A stretch of DNA of 64,000 bases from Breoghania sp963678585 (GCA_963678585.2 CAXXGA010000002.1:3250107-3314106); one strand, 5' to 3'. Counted from the first letter of the stretch, positions 44,158 to 52,588 are shown. Numbers and translations are program-made. The notes: generated by a model from the letters alone, not told the origin.

Positions 44158-44985
44158 ATGACTGAGCAAAGCCTCGGACTGATCGAAACCATCGGGCTGA
44201 CAGCGGCCGTCGAAGCCGCCGATGCGGCGGTCAAGTCGGCCAACGTCACGCTCGTGGGCTACGAACTGGCCAAGGGCGAAGGCATGACGGTCGTCAAGCT
44301 TCTCGGGGACGTCGGTGCCATCAAGGCTGCGGTCTCTGCTGGGGCCGCAGCCGCCGCCCGGGTCAACCGTGTCGTCTCGACCAACGTGATCGCACGGCCG
44401 TCCCGCGGCATGTCTGCGCTGGTGACCAGCCCGGACACCGTCGGCATGGCGCCGCCTCCCGCGCCGAAAGTCGAACCGGTTCCCAAACCGGCTCCCGCCA
44501 AGAAGGCAGAGCCGGTTGAGGAGACCCCGGTTACGAAGACACCCGTCGCGGAGCCCCCTGTTGCGGAAGCTCCGGCAAAAGTGACACCGGAAACTCCCGC
44601 GCAAGCTCCTGAAGCAAAGGCCAAGGAAGCCAAGCCGGAGGAAGCCAAGACTTCACCCGCACCAAAGGCGACCGAAGCGCCCAAGCAGGCGAAACCGGAA
44701 GTGACGGAAACCGCGAAAGCGAAACCCGCCGCCCCGAGCGAGCCGAAAATCTCTGCACCCGCTTCTCCTGAAGCCGCGCCGAAGAAACCGGACACTCCGG
44801 AACCGGCGGCTCCGGTGAAGCCTGCAATCCCTGAGAAGCCCGCAACAGCTGTGAAGCCGGCGATCCCTGAGAAGCCGGCAGCACCTGTGAAGCCCGCGGC
44901 AGACGAAAAGCCTGAACCGGATCCGCACAAGCCGACTTCGGGCCAGCGTTCTCGCCGCCGTCCGGGCCAGGGCAAGCGGAAATAG
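44158..44985 (+). CDS. BMC-H shell protein with long Pro/Ala/Lys-rich C-terminal tail
   Basis: 275 residues. Residues 1 to about 88 are a normal BMC domain (LGLIETIGLTAAVEAADAAVKSANV, LLGDVGAIKAAVSAGA, STNVIARPS). The remaining roughly 185 residues are a low-complexity tail of Pro, Ala, Lys, Glu and Thr, ending in three 12-residue repeats of the form (P/A)VKPAIPEKPA(T/A) (bases 44812-44919) and a basic tip SGQRSRRRPGQGKRK. The tail looks disordered and highly charged, like a histone-H1 or PEVK type linker. PduK also carries a C-terminal extension, but that one has an FeS cysteine motif, which is absent here. The tail may anchor or organise lumen or outer partners, for example nucleic acid or the cytoskeleton (speculative). 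Confidence 0.9.
   Translation: MTEQSLGLIETIGLTAAVEAADAAVKSANVTLVGYELAKGEGMTVVKLLGDVGAIKAAVSAGAAAAARVNRVVSTNVIARPSRGMSALVTSPDTVGMAPPPAPKVEPVPKPAPAKKAEPVEETPVTKTPVAEPPVAEAPAKVTPETPAQAPEAKAKEAKPEEAKTSPAPKATEAPKQAKPEVTETAKAKPAAPSEPKISAPASPEAAPKKPDTPEPAAPVKPAIPEKPATAVKPAIPEKPAAPVKPAADEKPEPDPHKPTSGQRSRRRPGQGKRK
44812..44919 (+). repeat. Three 36-bp tandem repeats coding for 12-residue VKPAIPEKPA units
   Basis: In-frame repeats within the tail of the extended BMC-H gene; the first two copies are nearly identical at the protein level and the third is diverged. Copy number could vary between strains by slippage. Confidence 0.75.
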
Positions 44986-45047
44986 ACGACCACGCGCCGT
45001 CTCGCGCGGCTCCCCGACCGGGAACCGTCAATATCAGGAAACAGGGT

Positions 45048-45068
45048 CTGACCGGACCATCCGGTCAG
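45048..45068 (+). other. Intercistronic hairpin before pduL
   Basis: CTGACCGGA and its exact complement TCCGGTCAG around a 3-base loop, in the 152-base gap between the extended BMC-H gene and pduL. No T-run; likely modulates expression of the second half of the operon. Confidence 0.55.
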
Positions 45069-45137
45069 GCCAACGGCCCCGGCTGCGCCGGAGCACATGC
45101 CAGATGATGGCGAAGAAAGAAAAAGCAGGACGGAAAA

Positions 45138-45812
45138 ATGCAGCCGGTAGATGACACCATCGCTCAAATCGTCGCTCAGATCATGGCGGAGAGCCAGATC
45201 GCGGCAAAAAAGACCGCTGAGCGGGAAAAGGCCTCCGCTTCCGGTCTTGTTCCGGTTGGCGTTTCCAACCGCCACATCCATCTTTCGCGTTCCGACATGG
45301 ACGCGCTTTTCGGCCCTGGCTCAGAGCTGAGCCGCAAGAAGGCAATGAAGCAGCCCGGCCAGTATGCGGCAGAAGAAACGGTGACGCTGCGCGGTCCCAA
45401 GGGCGAGCTTCGCAAGGTCCGCGTACTCGGTCCGCTGCGCAAGCAAACCCAGATTGAGATTTCGGTAGCAGACGGCTTCGTCCTCGGCGTGAAGCCGCCG
45501 CTGCGCATGTCCGGCAAGCTCGCCGGTTCGCCGGGCGTCGAGATCATCGGCCCCGCCGGCACCGTCAAGAAGGACGACGGCGTCATCGCCGCCCAGCGCC
45601 ATATCCACATGCTTCCGGAAACCGCCGCCAAGCTCGGCCTCGTCAACGGCCAGGAGGTCGACGTCGAGGTGCAGGGACCGCGTGGCGGCGTGATGTGTCA
45701 CGTGGCGGTGCGCGCTGCGGAGAACTCCGCTCTGGAAATGCATATCGACATTGAAGAGGCCAACGCTCTCGGCCTGAAGAACGACGACCTCGTGCGCATT
45801 CTCAAGGCCTGA
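45138..45812 (+). CDS. pduL: Phosphate propanoyltransferase (PduL-like) with N-terminal encapsulation helix
   Basis: A 224-residue PduL-type phosphotransacylase. Zinc-binding histidines are seen in SNRHIHLS (His46, His48), QRHIHM (His155, His157) and MHIDIEEAN (His202). It converts acyl-CoA and phosphate into acyl phosphate and recycles CoA in the compartment; acetate kinase at 35526 can then make ATP. Residues 4-19 (VDDTIAQIVAQIMAES) are an amphipathic helix followed by a Lys/Ala/Glu linker, the normal form of an encapsulation peptide. The ATG at 45138 was kept since it includes this helix. Confidence 0.93.
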   Translation: MQPVDDTIAQIVAQIMAESQIAAKKTAEREKASASGLVPVGVSNRHIHLSRSDMDALFGPGSELSRKKAMKQPGQYAAEETVTLRGPKGELRKVRVLGPLRKQTQIEISVADGFVLGVKPPLRMSGKLAGSPGVEIIGPAGTVKKDDGVIAAQRHIHMLPETAAKLGLVNGQEVDVEVQGPRGGVMCHVAVRAAENSALEMHIDIEEANALGLKNDDLVRILKA

Positions 45813-45859
45813 GAAACCGGCCGCGCACGATCCCGAAACCGCCCATCCGGGTCACACCC

Positions 45860-46702
45860 ATGACGACGACAGACAAGACATTGCTGAACTTCGCCGAAAT
45901 GGTGAGATCGCGTTCGGTCCTGCCGCGCGAGGACTGGGCGGAGGGAGAGCTGAAGGTCGGCGTCGATCTCGGCACGGCCAATCTCGTCGTCTGCGTGCTC
46001 GACGCCGACAACACTCCGGTGGCGGGCATCACGCACCGCTCCACGGTCGTGCGCGACGGCATCGTCGTCGATTACATCGGCGCGGTTCAGGCGGTTCGTT
46101 CCATGAAATCGGAGCTTGAAGGCTGCATCGGCCAGCCGCTGACACAGGCTGCAACCGCCATTCCTCCCGGCATCCATCACGGCAGTGCCAAGGCCATCGG
46201 CAACGTGGTGGAAGCAGCCGACATGGATCTCGTCGAGATCGTCGACGAGCCGACCGCAGCTGCCCGGTTCCTCGGCATCCGCGACGGCGCGGTGGTCGAT
46301 GTTGGCGGTGGCACCACCGGCATCTCGGTTTTGAAAGACGGCGAGGTTCTCGCCTCCTTCGACGAAGCGACCGGCGGCACCCATATGACCCTCGTTCTGG
46401 CCGGAGCCATGCGGACTTCCTTCGCAGAAGCCGAGGCCTACAAGCTCGACACCGGAAACGAACGCGAGGTCTTCTCCGTCGTGCGCCCGGTCGTGGACAA
46501 GATGGCGAGCATCGTTTCCGGCTTTCTCGAAGGCTATCCGGACGTCGACACCATCCACGTGGTCGGCGGCGCCTGCACCTTCACCGATTTCGAAAAGGCC
46601 TTCGCCAAGCATACGGGGCTGACAATCGTGAAACCGGCAGCGCCCCTGCTGGTGACCCCGCTCGGCATCGCCCATTACCAGCAGACGGGAGGGCATGCGT
46701 GA
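45860..46702 (+). CDS. eutJ: EutJ family actin/Hsp70-like ATPase
   Basis: A 280-residue protein with the actin-Hsp70 fold: KVGVDLGTANLVVCVLDADN (phosphate 1), VDEPTAAARFLGIRDGAVVDVGGGTTGISVL (connect/phosphate 2) and VHVVGGACTFTDFE (adenosine). EutJ occurs in many ethanolamine and glycyl radical microcompartment loci and is presumed to act as a chaperone or assembly factor; direct function is not proven. Its stop shares bases with the next start (TGATG). Confidence 0.9.
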   Translation: MTTTDKTLLNFAEMVRSRSVLPREDWAEGELKVGVDLGTANLVVCVLDADNTPVAGITHRSTVVRDGIVVDYIGAVQAVRSMKSELEGCIGQPLTQAATAIPPGIHHGSAKAIGNVVEAADMDLVEIVDEPTAAARFLGIRDGAVVDVGGGTTGISVLKDGEVLASFDEATGGTHMTLVLAGAMRTSFAEAEAYKLDTGNEREVFSVVRPVVDKMASIVSGFLEGYPDVDTIHVVGGACTFTDFEKAFAKHTGLTIVKPAAPLLVTPLGIAHYQQTGGHA

Positions 46703-47490
46703 TGACCGGCCGTGACCTCGAAACCCTGCTGAACCGGGCCCTTCTGGATATCCTGTCGGATCGCATCGTCGCGGTGCTGAAAGCGCGCGCCCGCTCCGCA
46801 CTGGTCCTTTTCTCCGATACGGATCTCGGTCTTGAAGCCGCGATTGCCTCGCTCACCTCCATGAGCAGGTCCGGCTGGAACCTTGAGATCCACACCAGCC
46901 CTACAGCCGAGCCCTTCGTGAATGCACAAAGCCTGCACGCAATGGGCGGAGAACCGTTGATCGGCGCACTCACCGCACCCACAAGCACGCCCCTCACCCC
47001 GCAAACCGTTCTCTCCCGGCATGGGCTTGTGATCGTCCCGGCGATGAGCATCTCCCTTGCCGCGCACGGCGCGCTTGGGCTCGCCGAAGACAACGTTTCG
47101 CGCCTCCTCTCCGGCGCGTTTGAGCGGGGCATGCGCGTGGTCGTTGCACGGGATGGCTGCTGCCCGGCCTGCCGTGAACGGGCCATGCGCGGCCTCACTC
47201 CCTCCCCTGCCTACCGCGCCCTGATGGTGAGCAACCTCACCGCGCTGGAAAGCTACGGCGCGGAATTCACCTGGGCGGCCAAGCTTCAGCAGAAGATCGA
47301 AGGCCCCCGCTCCAATCCGACCATCGCCACCACCGCCACCCTGCCCTCCGGGACGACGGGTCAGGTGCTGGGTCTGAGCGCGGTCAAGGCGCTTACCGGC
47401 GATGAACTGCGCCTTGCCGGCGATGTCCTCGTGACCCCTCTGGCGGCGGAAGAACTCAAAGCCCGGCAAATCCGGCTCATCAGGACTTGA
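46702..47490 (+). CDS. Microcompartment-associated flavoprotein-like protein
   Basis: A 262-residue protein whose central part (VIVPAMSISLAAHGALGLAEDNVSRLLSGA) resembles flavoprotein-family (PF02441-like, PPC decarboxylase/UbiX fold) proteins frequently found in glycyl radical microcompartment loci. A cysteine-rich stretch DGCCPACRERAM near residue 155 could hold a metal or FeS site. The N-terminal RDLETLLNRALLDILSDRI helix is amphipathic and could be a further encapsulation signal. Function not established; flavin-linked redox support for the radical enzyme system is one idea. Confidence 0.65.
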   Translation: MTGRDLETLLNRALLDILSDRIVAVLKARARSALVLFSDTDLGLEAAIASLTSMSRSGWNLEIHTSPTAEPFVNAQSLHAMGGEPLIGALTAPTSTPLTPQTVLSRHGLVIVPAMSISLAAHGALGLAEDNVSRLLSGAFERGMRVVVARDGCCPACRERAMRGLTPSPAYRALMVSNLTALESYGAEFTWAAKLQQKIEGPRSNPTIATTATLPSGTTGQVLGLSAVKALTGDELRLAGDVLVTPLAAEELKARQIRLIRT

Positions 47491-47501
47491 GGAGAAGGTC
47501 A

Positions 47502-47768
47502 ATGTATCTCGCCCGCGTGATCGGAACGGTCGTCTCCACCAGCAAGGACACAACGCTTTGCGGGTCCAAGCTGCTGATCGTGGCACGCCTCAACGAAAAG
47601 CTCGAACGCGAAGGCGCCACCCAGGTCGCCACCGACACGGTGGGTGCCGGGTGCGGCGAAACCGTCATCGTGACGACCGGCAGCGCCGCCCGCCAGAGCG
47701 GAACCCTCGATCACAGCGTCACCGACGCCTCGATCGTCGGCATCGTCGACACCGTGGAAGCCCAGTAG
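47502..47768 (+). CDS. BMC-P shell vertex protein (EutN/CcmL/PduN family)
   Basis: An 88-residue EutN_CcmL protein: MYLARVIGTVVSTSKDTTLCGSKLLIV, then DTVGAGCGETVIVTTGSAAR and DASIVGIVDTVE. It forms pentamers that cap the icosahedral vertices. ATG at 47502 follows GGAGAAGG by a few bases. Confidence 0.95.
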   Translation: MYLARVIGTVVSTSKDTTLCGSKLLIVARLNEKLEREGATQVATDTVGAGCGETVIVTTGSAARQSGTLDHSVTDASIVGIVDTVEAQ

Positions 47769-47779
47769 GGGACAGGAAG

Positions 47780-48292
47780 ATGACGATCCGCTCCACCAAC
47801 CTCCTGATCGAACGGCTGCTGAACGAGCAGATCGCAGGCTCTGCTTGCGACCTGACCATGTCGTTCGCCGCCGCCCGGCAGTTGGCGGAGGAGGCGGAGG
47901 CAAAGGCGCAGGCGATGGGCCTGCCCATCGTCATAGCGGTGGCCGACGGCGAAGGCGCTCCGATCCTCTTTCACCGGATGGACGGCAGCCTGCCCGCAAG
48001 CGTGGAGATCGCCACCAACAAGGCGTGGACCGCGGCGGCCTTCCGCATGTCCACGGATGAACTCGGCCGGCTCGCACAGCCCGGCCAGATGCTTTTCGGC
48101 GTCGAAGCAAGCCACGGCGGACGGGTCGTGCTTTTCGGCGGCGGCATGCCCTTGAGGCGCGAGGGGAAGGTTATCGGCGCCATCGGCATCAGCGGCGGAA
48201 CGGCAGATGAAGACACGATCATCGCCGCCCACGCCCTCGACCATTTTCAAAATTTTCCGGGGCTCCGCCCCGTAGAAGGAGCAGAAAAATGA
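47780..48292 (+). CDS. GlcG/PduO C-terminal domain-like (heme/corrinoid-binding fold) protein
   Basis: A 170-residue protein of the Haem_degrading/GlcG family (DUF336), the same fold as the C-terminal domain of PduO: LTMSFAAARQLAEEAEAKAQAMGLPIVIAVAD, GAPILFHRMDGSLPASVEIATNKAWTAAAF, GGRVVLFGGGMPLRREGKVIGAIGISGGTADED. Family members in microcompartment loci have been linked to heme or cofactor binding, but the role in a B12-free pathway is unclear. The N-terminal TNLLIERLLNEQIAGS may act as a targeting helix. It overlaps the aldehyde dehydrogenase start (ATGA). Confidence 0.85.
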   Translation: MTIRSTNLLIERLLNEQIAGSACDLTMSFAAARQLAEEAEAKAQAMGLPIVIAVADGEGAPILFHRMDGSLPASVEIATNKAWTAAAFRMSTDELGRLAQPGQMLFGVEASHGGRVVLFGGGMPLRREGKVIGAIGISGGTADEDTIIAAHALDHFQNFPGLRPVEGAEK

Positions 48293-50001
48293 ACGATCAA
48301 CAGATCACCGACGCGGTCGCACAGCTGCTTGCAGGCCACGGCGCTTCGCCCGCAGCAAGCCCGGTCGCAGCCCCGGCCTCCACACCTGCTCCTGCCGCCC
48401 CGCCCGCAAGCCCTGCGGCCACGTCTGTAGAAGACCTCGTCGCCAAGATCCTTGCCGAAGGCGGCGCGAAACCCGAGACGAGCCCAAGCCCGGAATACGT
48501 GCCCGGCTCCAAGCGTTGCCGCTGGCAGCGCGCGCGTGACGAAAACGATCCGACCGACGACCTGGTCTCGCGCCTTCTCTCCAGCGCCATGGGCCAGCCC
48601 GATGCATCGGGCTGCAACGGCTGCAAGCACGCTGCAAAGCCCGCGGCCAATCTCGTCATTTCCGATGAAGAAGCCCTGACGCTCGGCGACGGTGTCTTCG
48701 AGACGATGGACGAGGCCATCGAGGCCGCCGAGGAGGCCCAGCGCCAGTATCTCTTCTGCTCCATGGCCGCCCGTCATCAGTTCGTGGAAGGCATCCGCGA
48801 GGTTTTCCTCGATGAAGCCACGCTGGAGCGCATCTCCCGCATGGGCGCGGAACTGACCGGCATGGGCAACACCGCGCACAAGATCATCAAGAACCGGGTG
48901 GCTGCTGAAAAGACGCCGGGCGTGGAGGATCTGACCACCGATGCCTGCTCTGGCGACGGCGGCCTGACGCTGGTCGAATATTCGCCCTATGGCGTGATCG
49001 GCGCGATCACCCCGACCACCAACCCGACCGAAACCGTCATCTGCAACTCCATCGGCATGCTGGCCGCGGGCAATGCGGCTGTCTTCAGCCCGCACCCGCG
49101 CGCCAAGCAGGTCTCGCTGCTCGCCATCAAGCTGATCAACCGCAAGCTCGCCTCGCTGGGTGCGCCCGCCAACCTCGTCACGACGGTTCTGGCGCCCTCT
49201 ATCGAGAACACCAACGCCATGATGAAGCACCCGAAGGTGCGCATGCTGGTGGCGACCGGCGGCCCGGGCATCGTCAGGACCGTGATGTCCACCGGCAAGA
49301 AGGCGATCGGCGCAGGCGCGGGCAACCCGCCGGTGGTGGTCGACGAAACCGCCGATATCGAGAAGGCGGCCCAGGACATCGTCAACGGCTCCAGCTTCGA
49401 CAACAATCTGCCCTGCATCGCGGAGAAGGAAATCATCGCCGTCGAGCAGATCGCGGACTTCCTGATTTCCTGCATGCAGAAATGCGGCGCCTATCTCGTG
49501 GAAGATCCGGCCGTCGTGAAGAAACTGGAAGAGCTGGTCATCAACGAAAAGGGCGGGCCGCAGACCTCCTGCGTCGGCAAGAGCGCGCGCTACCTGCTCG
49601 ACAAGGTCGGCATCACCGTCGGCGACGACATCAAGATCATCCTGATCGACCTGCCGAAGGAGCATGTCTTCGTGCAGGAAGAACTGATGATGTCGATCCT
49701 GCCGCTGGTGCGCAGCCCCAGCGTCGATGATGCCATCGATCTCGCGGTGGAACTGGAGCACGGCAACCGTCACACGGCGATCATGCACTCCACCAACGTG
49801 CGCAAGCTCACCAAGATGGCGAAGCTCATCCAGACGACGATCTTCGTGAAGAACGGCCCCTCCTATGCCGGCATCGGCGTCGGCGGCGAAGGTCACACCA
49901 CCTTCACCATTGCCGGTCCGACCGGCGAGGGCCTCACCTCTGCCAAATCGTTCGCCCGTCGCCGCCGCTGCGTGATGGTCGAAGCGCTCAACGTGCGCTG
50001 A
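48289..50001 (+). CDS. pduP: CoA-acylating aldehyde dehydrogenase (PduP-like) with long N-terminal extension
   Basis: A 570-residue enzyme, about 105 residues longer than PduP. Catalytic Cys376 lies in SSFDNNLPCIAEKE; ATPTTNPTET-type motif appears as GAITPTTNPTETVICN, and TGGPGIVR is the nucleotide-binding turn. It oxidises propionaldehyde to propionyl-CoA with NAD+. The extension contains two separate encapsulation-peptide-like helices (about residues 4-16 and 46-59) separated by an Ala/Pro linker, then a Cys-x-x-Cys pair (Cys109, Cys112 in GCNGCKHA) before the fold. Double targeting signals are uncommon. Start overlaps the upstream gene stop (ATGA), GAAGGAG precedes it. Confidence 0.93.
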   Translation: MNDQQITDAVAQLLAGHGASPAASPVAAPASTPAPAAPPASPAATSVEDLVAKILAEGGAKPETSPSPEYVPGSKRCRWQRARDENDPTDDLVSRLLSSAMGQPDASGCNGCKHAAKPAANLVISDEEALTLGDGVFETMDEAIEAAEEAQRQYLFCSMAARHQFVEGIREVFLDEATLERISRMGAELTGMGNTAHKIIKNRVAAEKTPGVEDLTTDACSGDGGLTLVEYSPYGVIGAITPTTNPTETVICNSIGMLAAGNAAVFSPHPRAKQVSLLAIKLINRKLASLGAPANLVTTVLAPSIENTNAMMKHPKVRMLVATGGPGIVRTVMSTGKKAIGAGAGNPPVVVDETADIEKAAQDIVNGSSFDNNLPCIAEKEIIAVEQIADFLISCMQKCGAYLVEDPAVVKKLEELVINEKGGPQTSCVGKSARYLLDKVGITVGDDIKIILIDLPKEHVFVQEELMMSILPLVRSPSVDDAIDLAVELEHGNRHTAIMHSTNVRKLTKMAKLIQTTIFVKNGPSYAGIGVGGEGHTTFTIAGPTGEGLTSAKSFARRRRCVMVEALNVR

Positions 50002-50071
50002 GACCCGGCGTAACGAACCCACAAGACAGAGAAACACGAAGAAGAGAAGAGATCAGGGGAGCCGAAAGACC

Positions 50072-50374
50072 ATGATGAACACCCGCATCATCAACGCGCC
50101 TCACGGCGAAGTGCTCCAGATGCTCCAGCGGCGCATGCCGCCGCATGGGCGCGCCTATGTACGCGATCACTCGGTGGGCTCCATCGGGCTCATCCAGTGC
50201 AACATCACTGATCTCTTCTTCTATTCCGACGTGGCGATGAAAGCCTCCGACGTCTTCACCGTCGAGGTGTACGGCACCTGCCCGCAACACGTCACGTCAC
50301 TCGCGATCCTTGGAGAAACATCGGCTGTGCGCACCGCGATGGATGCGATTCAGGCGCAGCACTCCGCCTTCTGA
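50072..50374 (+). CDS. Permuted BMC-H shell protein (PduU/EutS-like)
   Basis: A 100-residue circularly permuted BMC protein: the N-terminal NAPHGEVLQMLQRRMP segment precedes VGSIGLIQCNITDLFFYSDVAMKASDV and the C-terminal LAILGETSAVRTAMDAI, the order seen in PduU and EutS. PduU hexamers carry a small beta-barrel over the pore. The start could be either of two adjacent ATGs (50072 or 50075). Confidence 0.88.
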   Translation: MMNTRIINAPHGEVLQMLQRRMPPHGRAYVRDHSVGSIGLIQCNITDLFFYSDVAMKASDVFTVEVYGTCPQHVTSLAILGETSAVRTAMDAIQAQHSAF

Positions 50375-50452
50375 GCCTGCTCGGCTCGAAAGCCCCGCCA
50401 GACGAATTAGACGGCGGACAGAACGGCGGAAAAGAAAAGGGAAACAGGCATC

Positions 50453-51370
50453 ATGAACGGCATCGATTATGACATGGAAGGGGTTGTCTTCGACATCCAG
50501 CGCTACTCCCTCCACGACGGGCCGGGCGTCCGTACGATTGTTTTCCTGAAGGGCTGCCCCTTGCGCTGCCGCTGGTGCTCCAACCCGGAATCCCAGGCGC
50601 CTGAACCGGAACTCCTGTACCGCGCATCAAGCTGCATCCGCTGCGGCCAGTGCGTACCCGCCTGTCCGACGAAGGCGCTTTCGCGCGACAATCCCGGCTT
50701 CGTGGATCGGGACAAATGCATCACATGCGGCAGTTGCGTGGCCGTGTGCCCGACCGATGCGCTCACCATCTCCGGCAAGAAGATGACCATCGCACAGGTG
50801 ATGGTGGAGCTTCGCAAGGATGCGATCCACTATCGCCGTTCCGGCGGCGGCGTCACCCTTTCCGGCGGCGAACCGCTCTTCCAGCACGCCTTTGCCAAGG
50901 AACTTCTCAAGGCCTGCCACGAGCAGGGCTGGAACACCGCCATGGAGACCACGGGCTACACCACCCGCGAGATCATTCGCGACGTGATGCCCCATGTCGA
51001 TCACGCCCTGGTGGACATCAAGACCGTCGATCCTGCGAGCCATCAGGCCAATACCGGCGTCGACAACCGCATCATCCTTGAAAACGCGCTCTGCATCGCC
51101 TCTCTGACCCATGCGGTCGTGCGCGTGCCGGTCGTTCCCGGCTTCAACGACAATGTGCAAGCCATCGAGGCCATCGCCGGTTTCGCCAAGCTGATGCCGG
51201 GCGTCGATGCGGTGCATCTGCTGCCCTATCACACTTACGGCGAAAACAAATATGCGCTTCTGGGCCGCCCCTATCCGATGGGCGACCTCGCAAACCTGAA
51301 GCCCGATGACGTATCTCATCTCGTCCCCGCGGTCGAGAAGGCCGGGCTGAAGTGCCAGATCGGCGGATGA
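50453..51370 (+). CDS. Glycyl radical enzyme activating enzyme (radical SAM)
   Basis: A 305-residue radical SAM activase. The SAM cluster cysteines are Cys35, Cys39 and Cys42 in GCPLRCRWCSNP (CX3CX2C); the insert after it carries two ferredoxin-like [4Fe-4S] sites (Cys61/64/67/71 and Cys89/92/95/99). GGGVTLSGGEPL is the SAM-binding GGE motif. It abstracts a hydrogen from Gly818 of the dehydratase, consuming SAM; a SAM synthetase gene follows directly. The two extra clusters are typical of activases of non-PFL glycyl radical enzymes. Confidence 0.95.
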   Translation: MNGIDYDMEGVVFDIQRYSLHDGPGVRTIVFLKGCPLRCRWCSNPESQAPEPELLYRASSCIRCGQCVPACPTKALSRDNPGFVDRDKCITCGSCVAVCPTDALTISGKKMTIAQVMVELRKDAIHYRRSGGGVTLSGGEPLFQHAFAKELLKACHEQGWNTAMETTGYTTREIIRDVMPHVDHALVDIKTVDPASHQANTGVDNRIILENALCIASLTHAVVRVPVVPGFNDNVQAIEAIAGFAKLMPGVDAVHLLPYHTYGENKYALLGRPYPMGDLANLKPDDVSHLVPAVEKAGLKCQIGG

Positions 51371-51439
51371 CGTCCTACGGATAGGGATCGGCCCACGCCG
51401 GTCCTCGGGCAAAAAACAAGAACGACAGGAAACGGTCCC

Positions 51440-52588
51440 ATGACCGCAACATACATCAGCTCCGAATCCGTCACCGAAGGTCACCCGGACAAGGTCTGCG
51501 ACCAGATTTCCGACGCCGTTCTCGACGCCTATCTGGCAAGCGACCCGACGGCGCGCGTTGCGGTGGAAGTTCTGGCCTCCGGCAATACGCTCCATATTGC
51601 AGGCGAGGTCACTTCCACCGCGCGCGTCGATGTCGCGTCGGTAGCGCGCGGGGTCCTGCGCCGGATCGGCTACACCGATCCCGAACTGGGCTTCGACGCG
51701 GATGGATGCTTCATTCTGACGGATCTGCACGAACAGTCCCCCGACATCGCACAGGGCGTTTCACGCGCCGATGAACTGGGCGCGGGCGATCAGGGCATTT
51801 TCTACGGCTATGCCTGTGACGAGACGCCGACGCTCATGCCCGCCGCCATTCACTATGCCCATCAGTTGACGATGGCGCAGGCGGCAGCGCGCAAATCCGG
51901 CCGCCTTCCCTGGCTGCGCCCGGACGGCAAGGCGCAGGTCACTTTCCGCAATGATGCGGCCGGTCGTCCGGCTGAACTGACGAGCCTCGTCTGCTCGGCC
52001 CAGCATGCACCCGACGTTTCACGCGAGGAAATGCTGCGCGGCCTGATCGAAGAGGTGATCGCGCCCGTGATGGGGCGTTGGCTCACCCGCGACACGCGCG
52101 TCCTGATCAATCCCACCGGGCGCTTCGTTCTTGGCGGCCCGGCCGCCGACACGGGTCTGACCGGCCGTAAACTGATGGTCGATACCTATGGCGGCATCGG
52201 TCGCCACGGCGGCGGCGCCTTTTCCGGCAAGGACGCCACCAAGCTTGATCGCACGGCGGCCTATATGGCACGCCTGATCGCCAAGACTGTGGTTGCGGCA
52301 AATTTGACCAATCAATGCGAAATTTCACTCGCATTTGCGATAGGTCAGACTCAACCGGAAATGGTTGGCGTAAGGTTGGGCGTTGAACACGGTGTGGATA
52401 CGGACCGGCTCGCCAAGGCAATCCGGAATGTATTCCCGCTTTCCGTCTCTGGAATGATCGAAACCCTCGATTTGCGCAGGCCACTCTTTGAGAAGACCGC
52501 GGCATACGGCCACTTTGGTCGGGAATCGGAAGGTTTTGCTTGGGAAAGGGTGGACCGAACGGACGCCCTGTTGAAGGCATATCGGTGA
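51440..52588 (+). CDS. metK: S-adenosylmethionine synthetase inside the microcompartment operon
   Basis: A 382-residue methionine adenosyltransferase: SVTEGHPDKVCDQISDAVLDAY at the N terminus, GAGDQGIFYGYACDETPTLMP (signature 1), and GGGAFSGKDATKLDRTAAY (signature 2, GGGAFSxKD). It makes SAM from methionine and ATP. Located between the activase and the sensor kinase genes, it is probably a second, dedicated copy that serves radical activation; I recall a metK gene in some alphaproteobacterial GRM loci. The main chromosomal metK is not in this window, so duplication cannot be checked here. The C-terminal 90 bases are more AT-rich than the start. Confidence 0.95.
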   Translation: MTATYISSESVTEGHPDKVCDQISDAVLDAYLASDPTARVAVEVLASGNTLHIAGEVTSTARVDVASVARGVLRRIGYTDPELGFDADGCFILTDLHEQSPDIAQGVSRADELGAGDQGIFYGYACDETPTLMPAAIHYAHQLTMAQAAARKSGRLPWLRPDGKAQVTFRNDAAGRPAELTSLVCSAQHAPDVSREEMLRGLIEEVIAPVMGRWLTRDTRVLINPTGRFVLGGPAADTGLTGRKLMVDTYGGIGRHGGGAFSGKDATKLDRTAAYMARLIAKTVVAANLTNQCEISLAFAIGQTQPEMVGVRLGVEHGVDTDRLAKAIRNVFPLSVSGMIETLDLRRPLFEKTAAYGHFGRESEGFAWERVDRTDALLKAYR

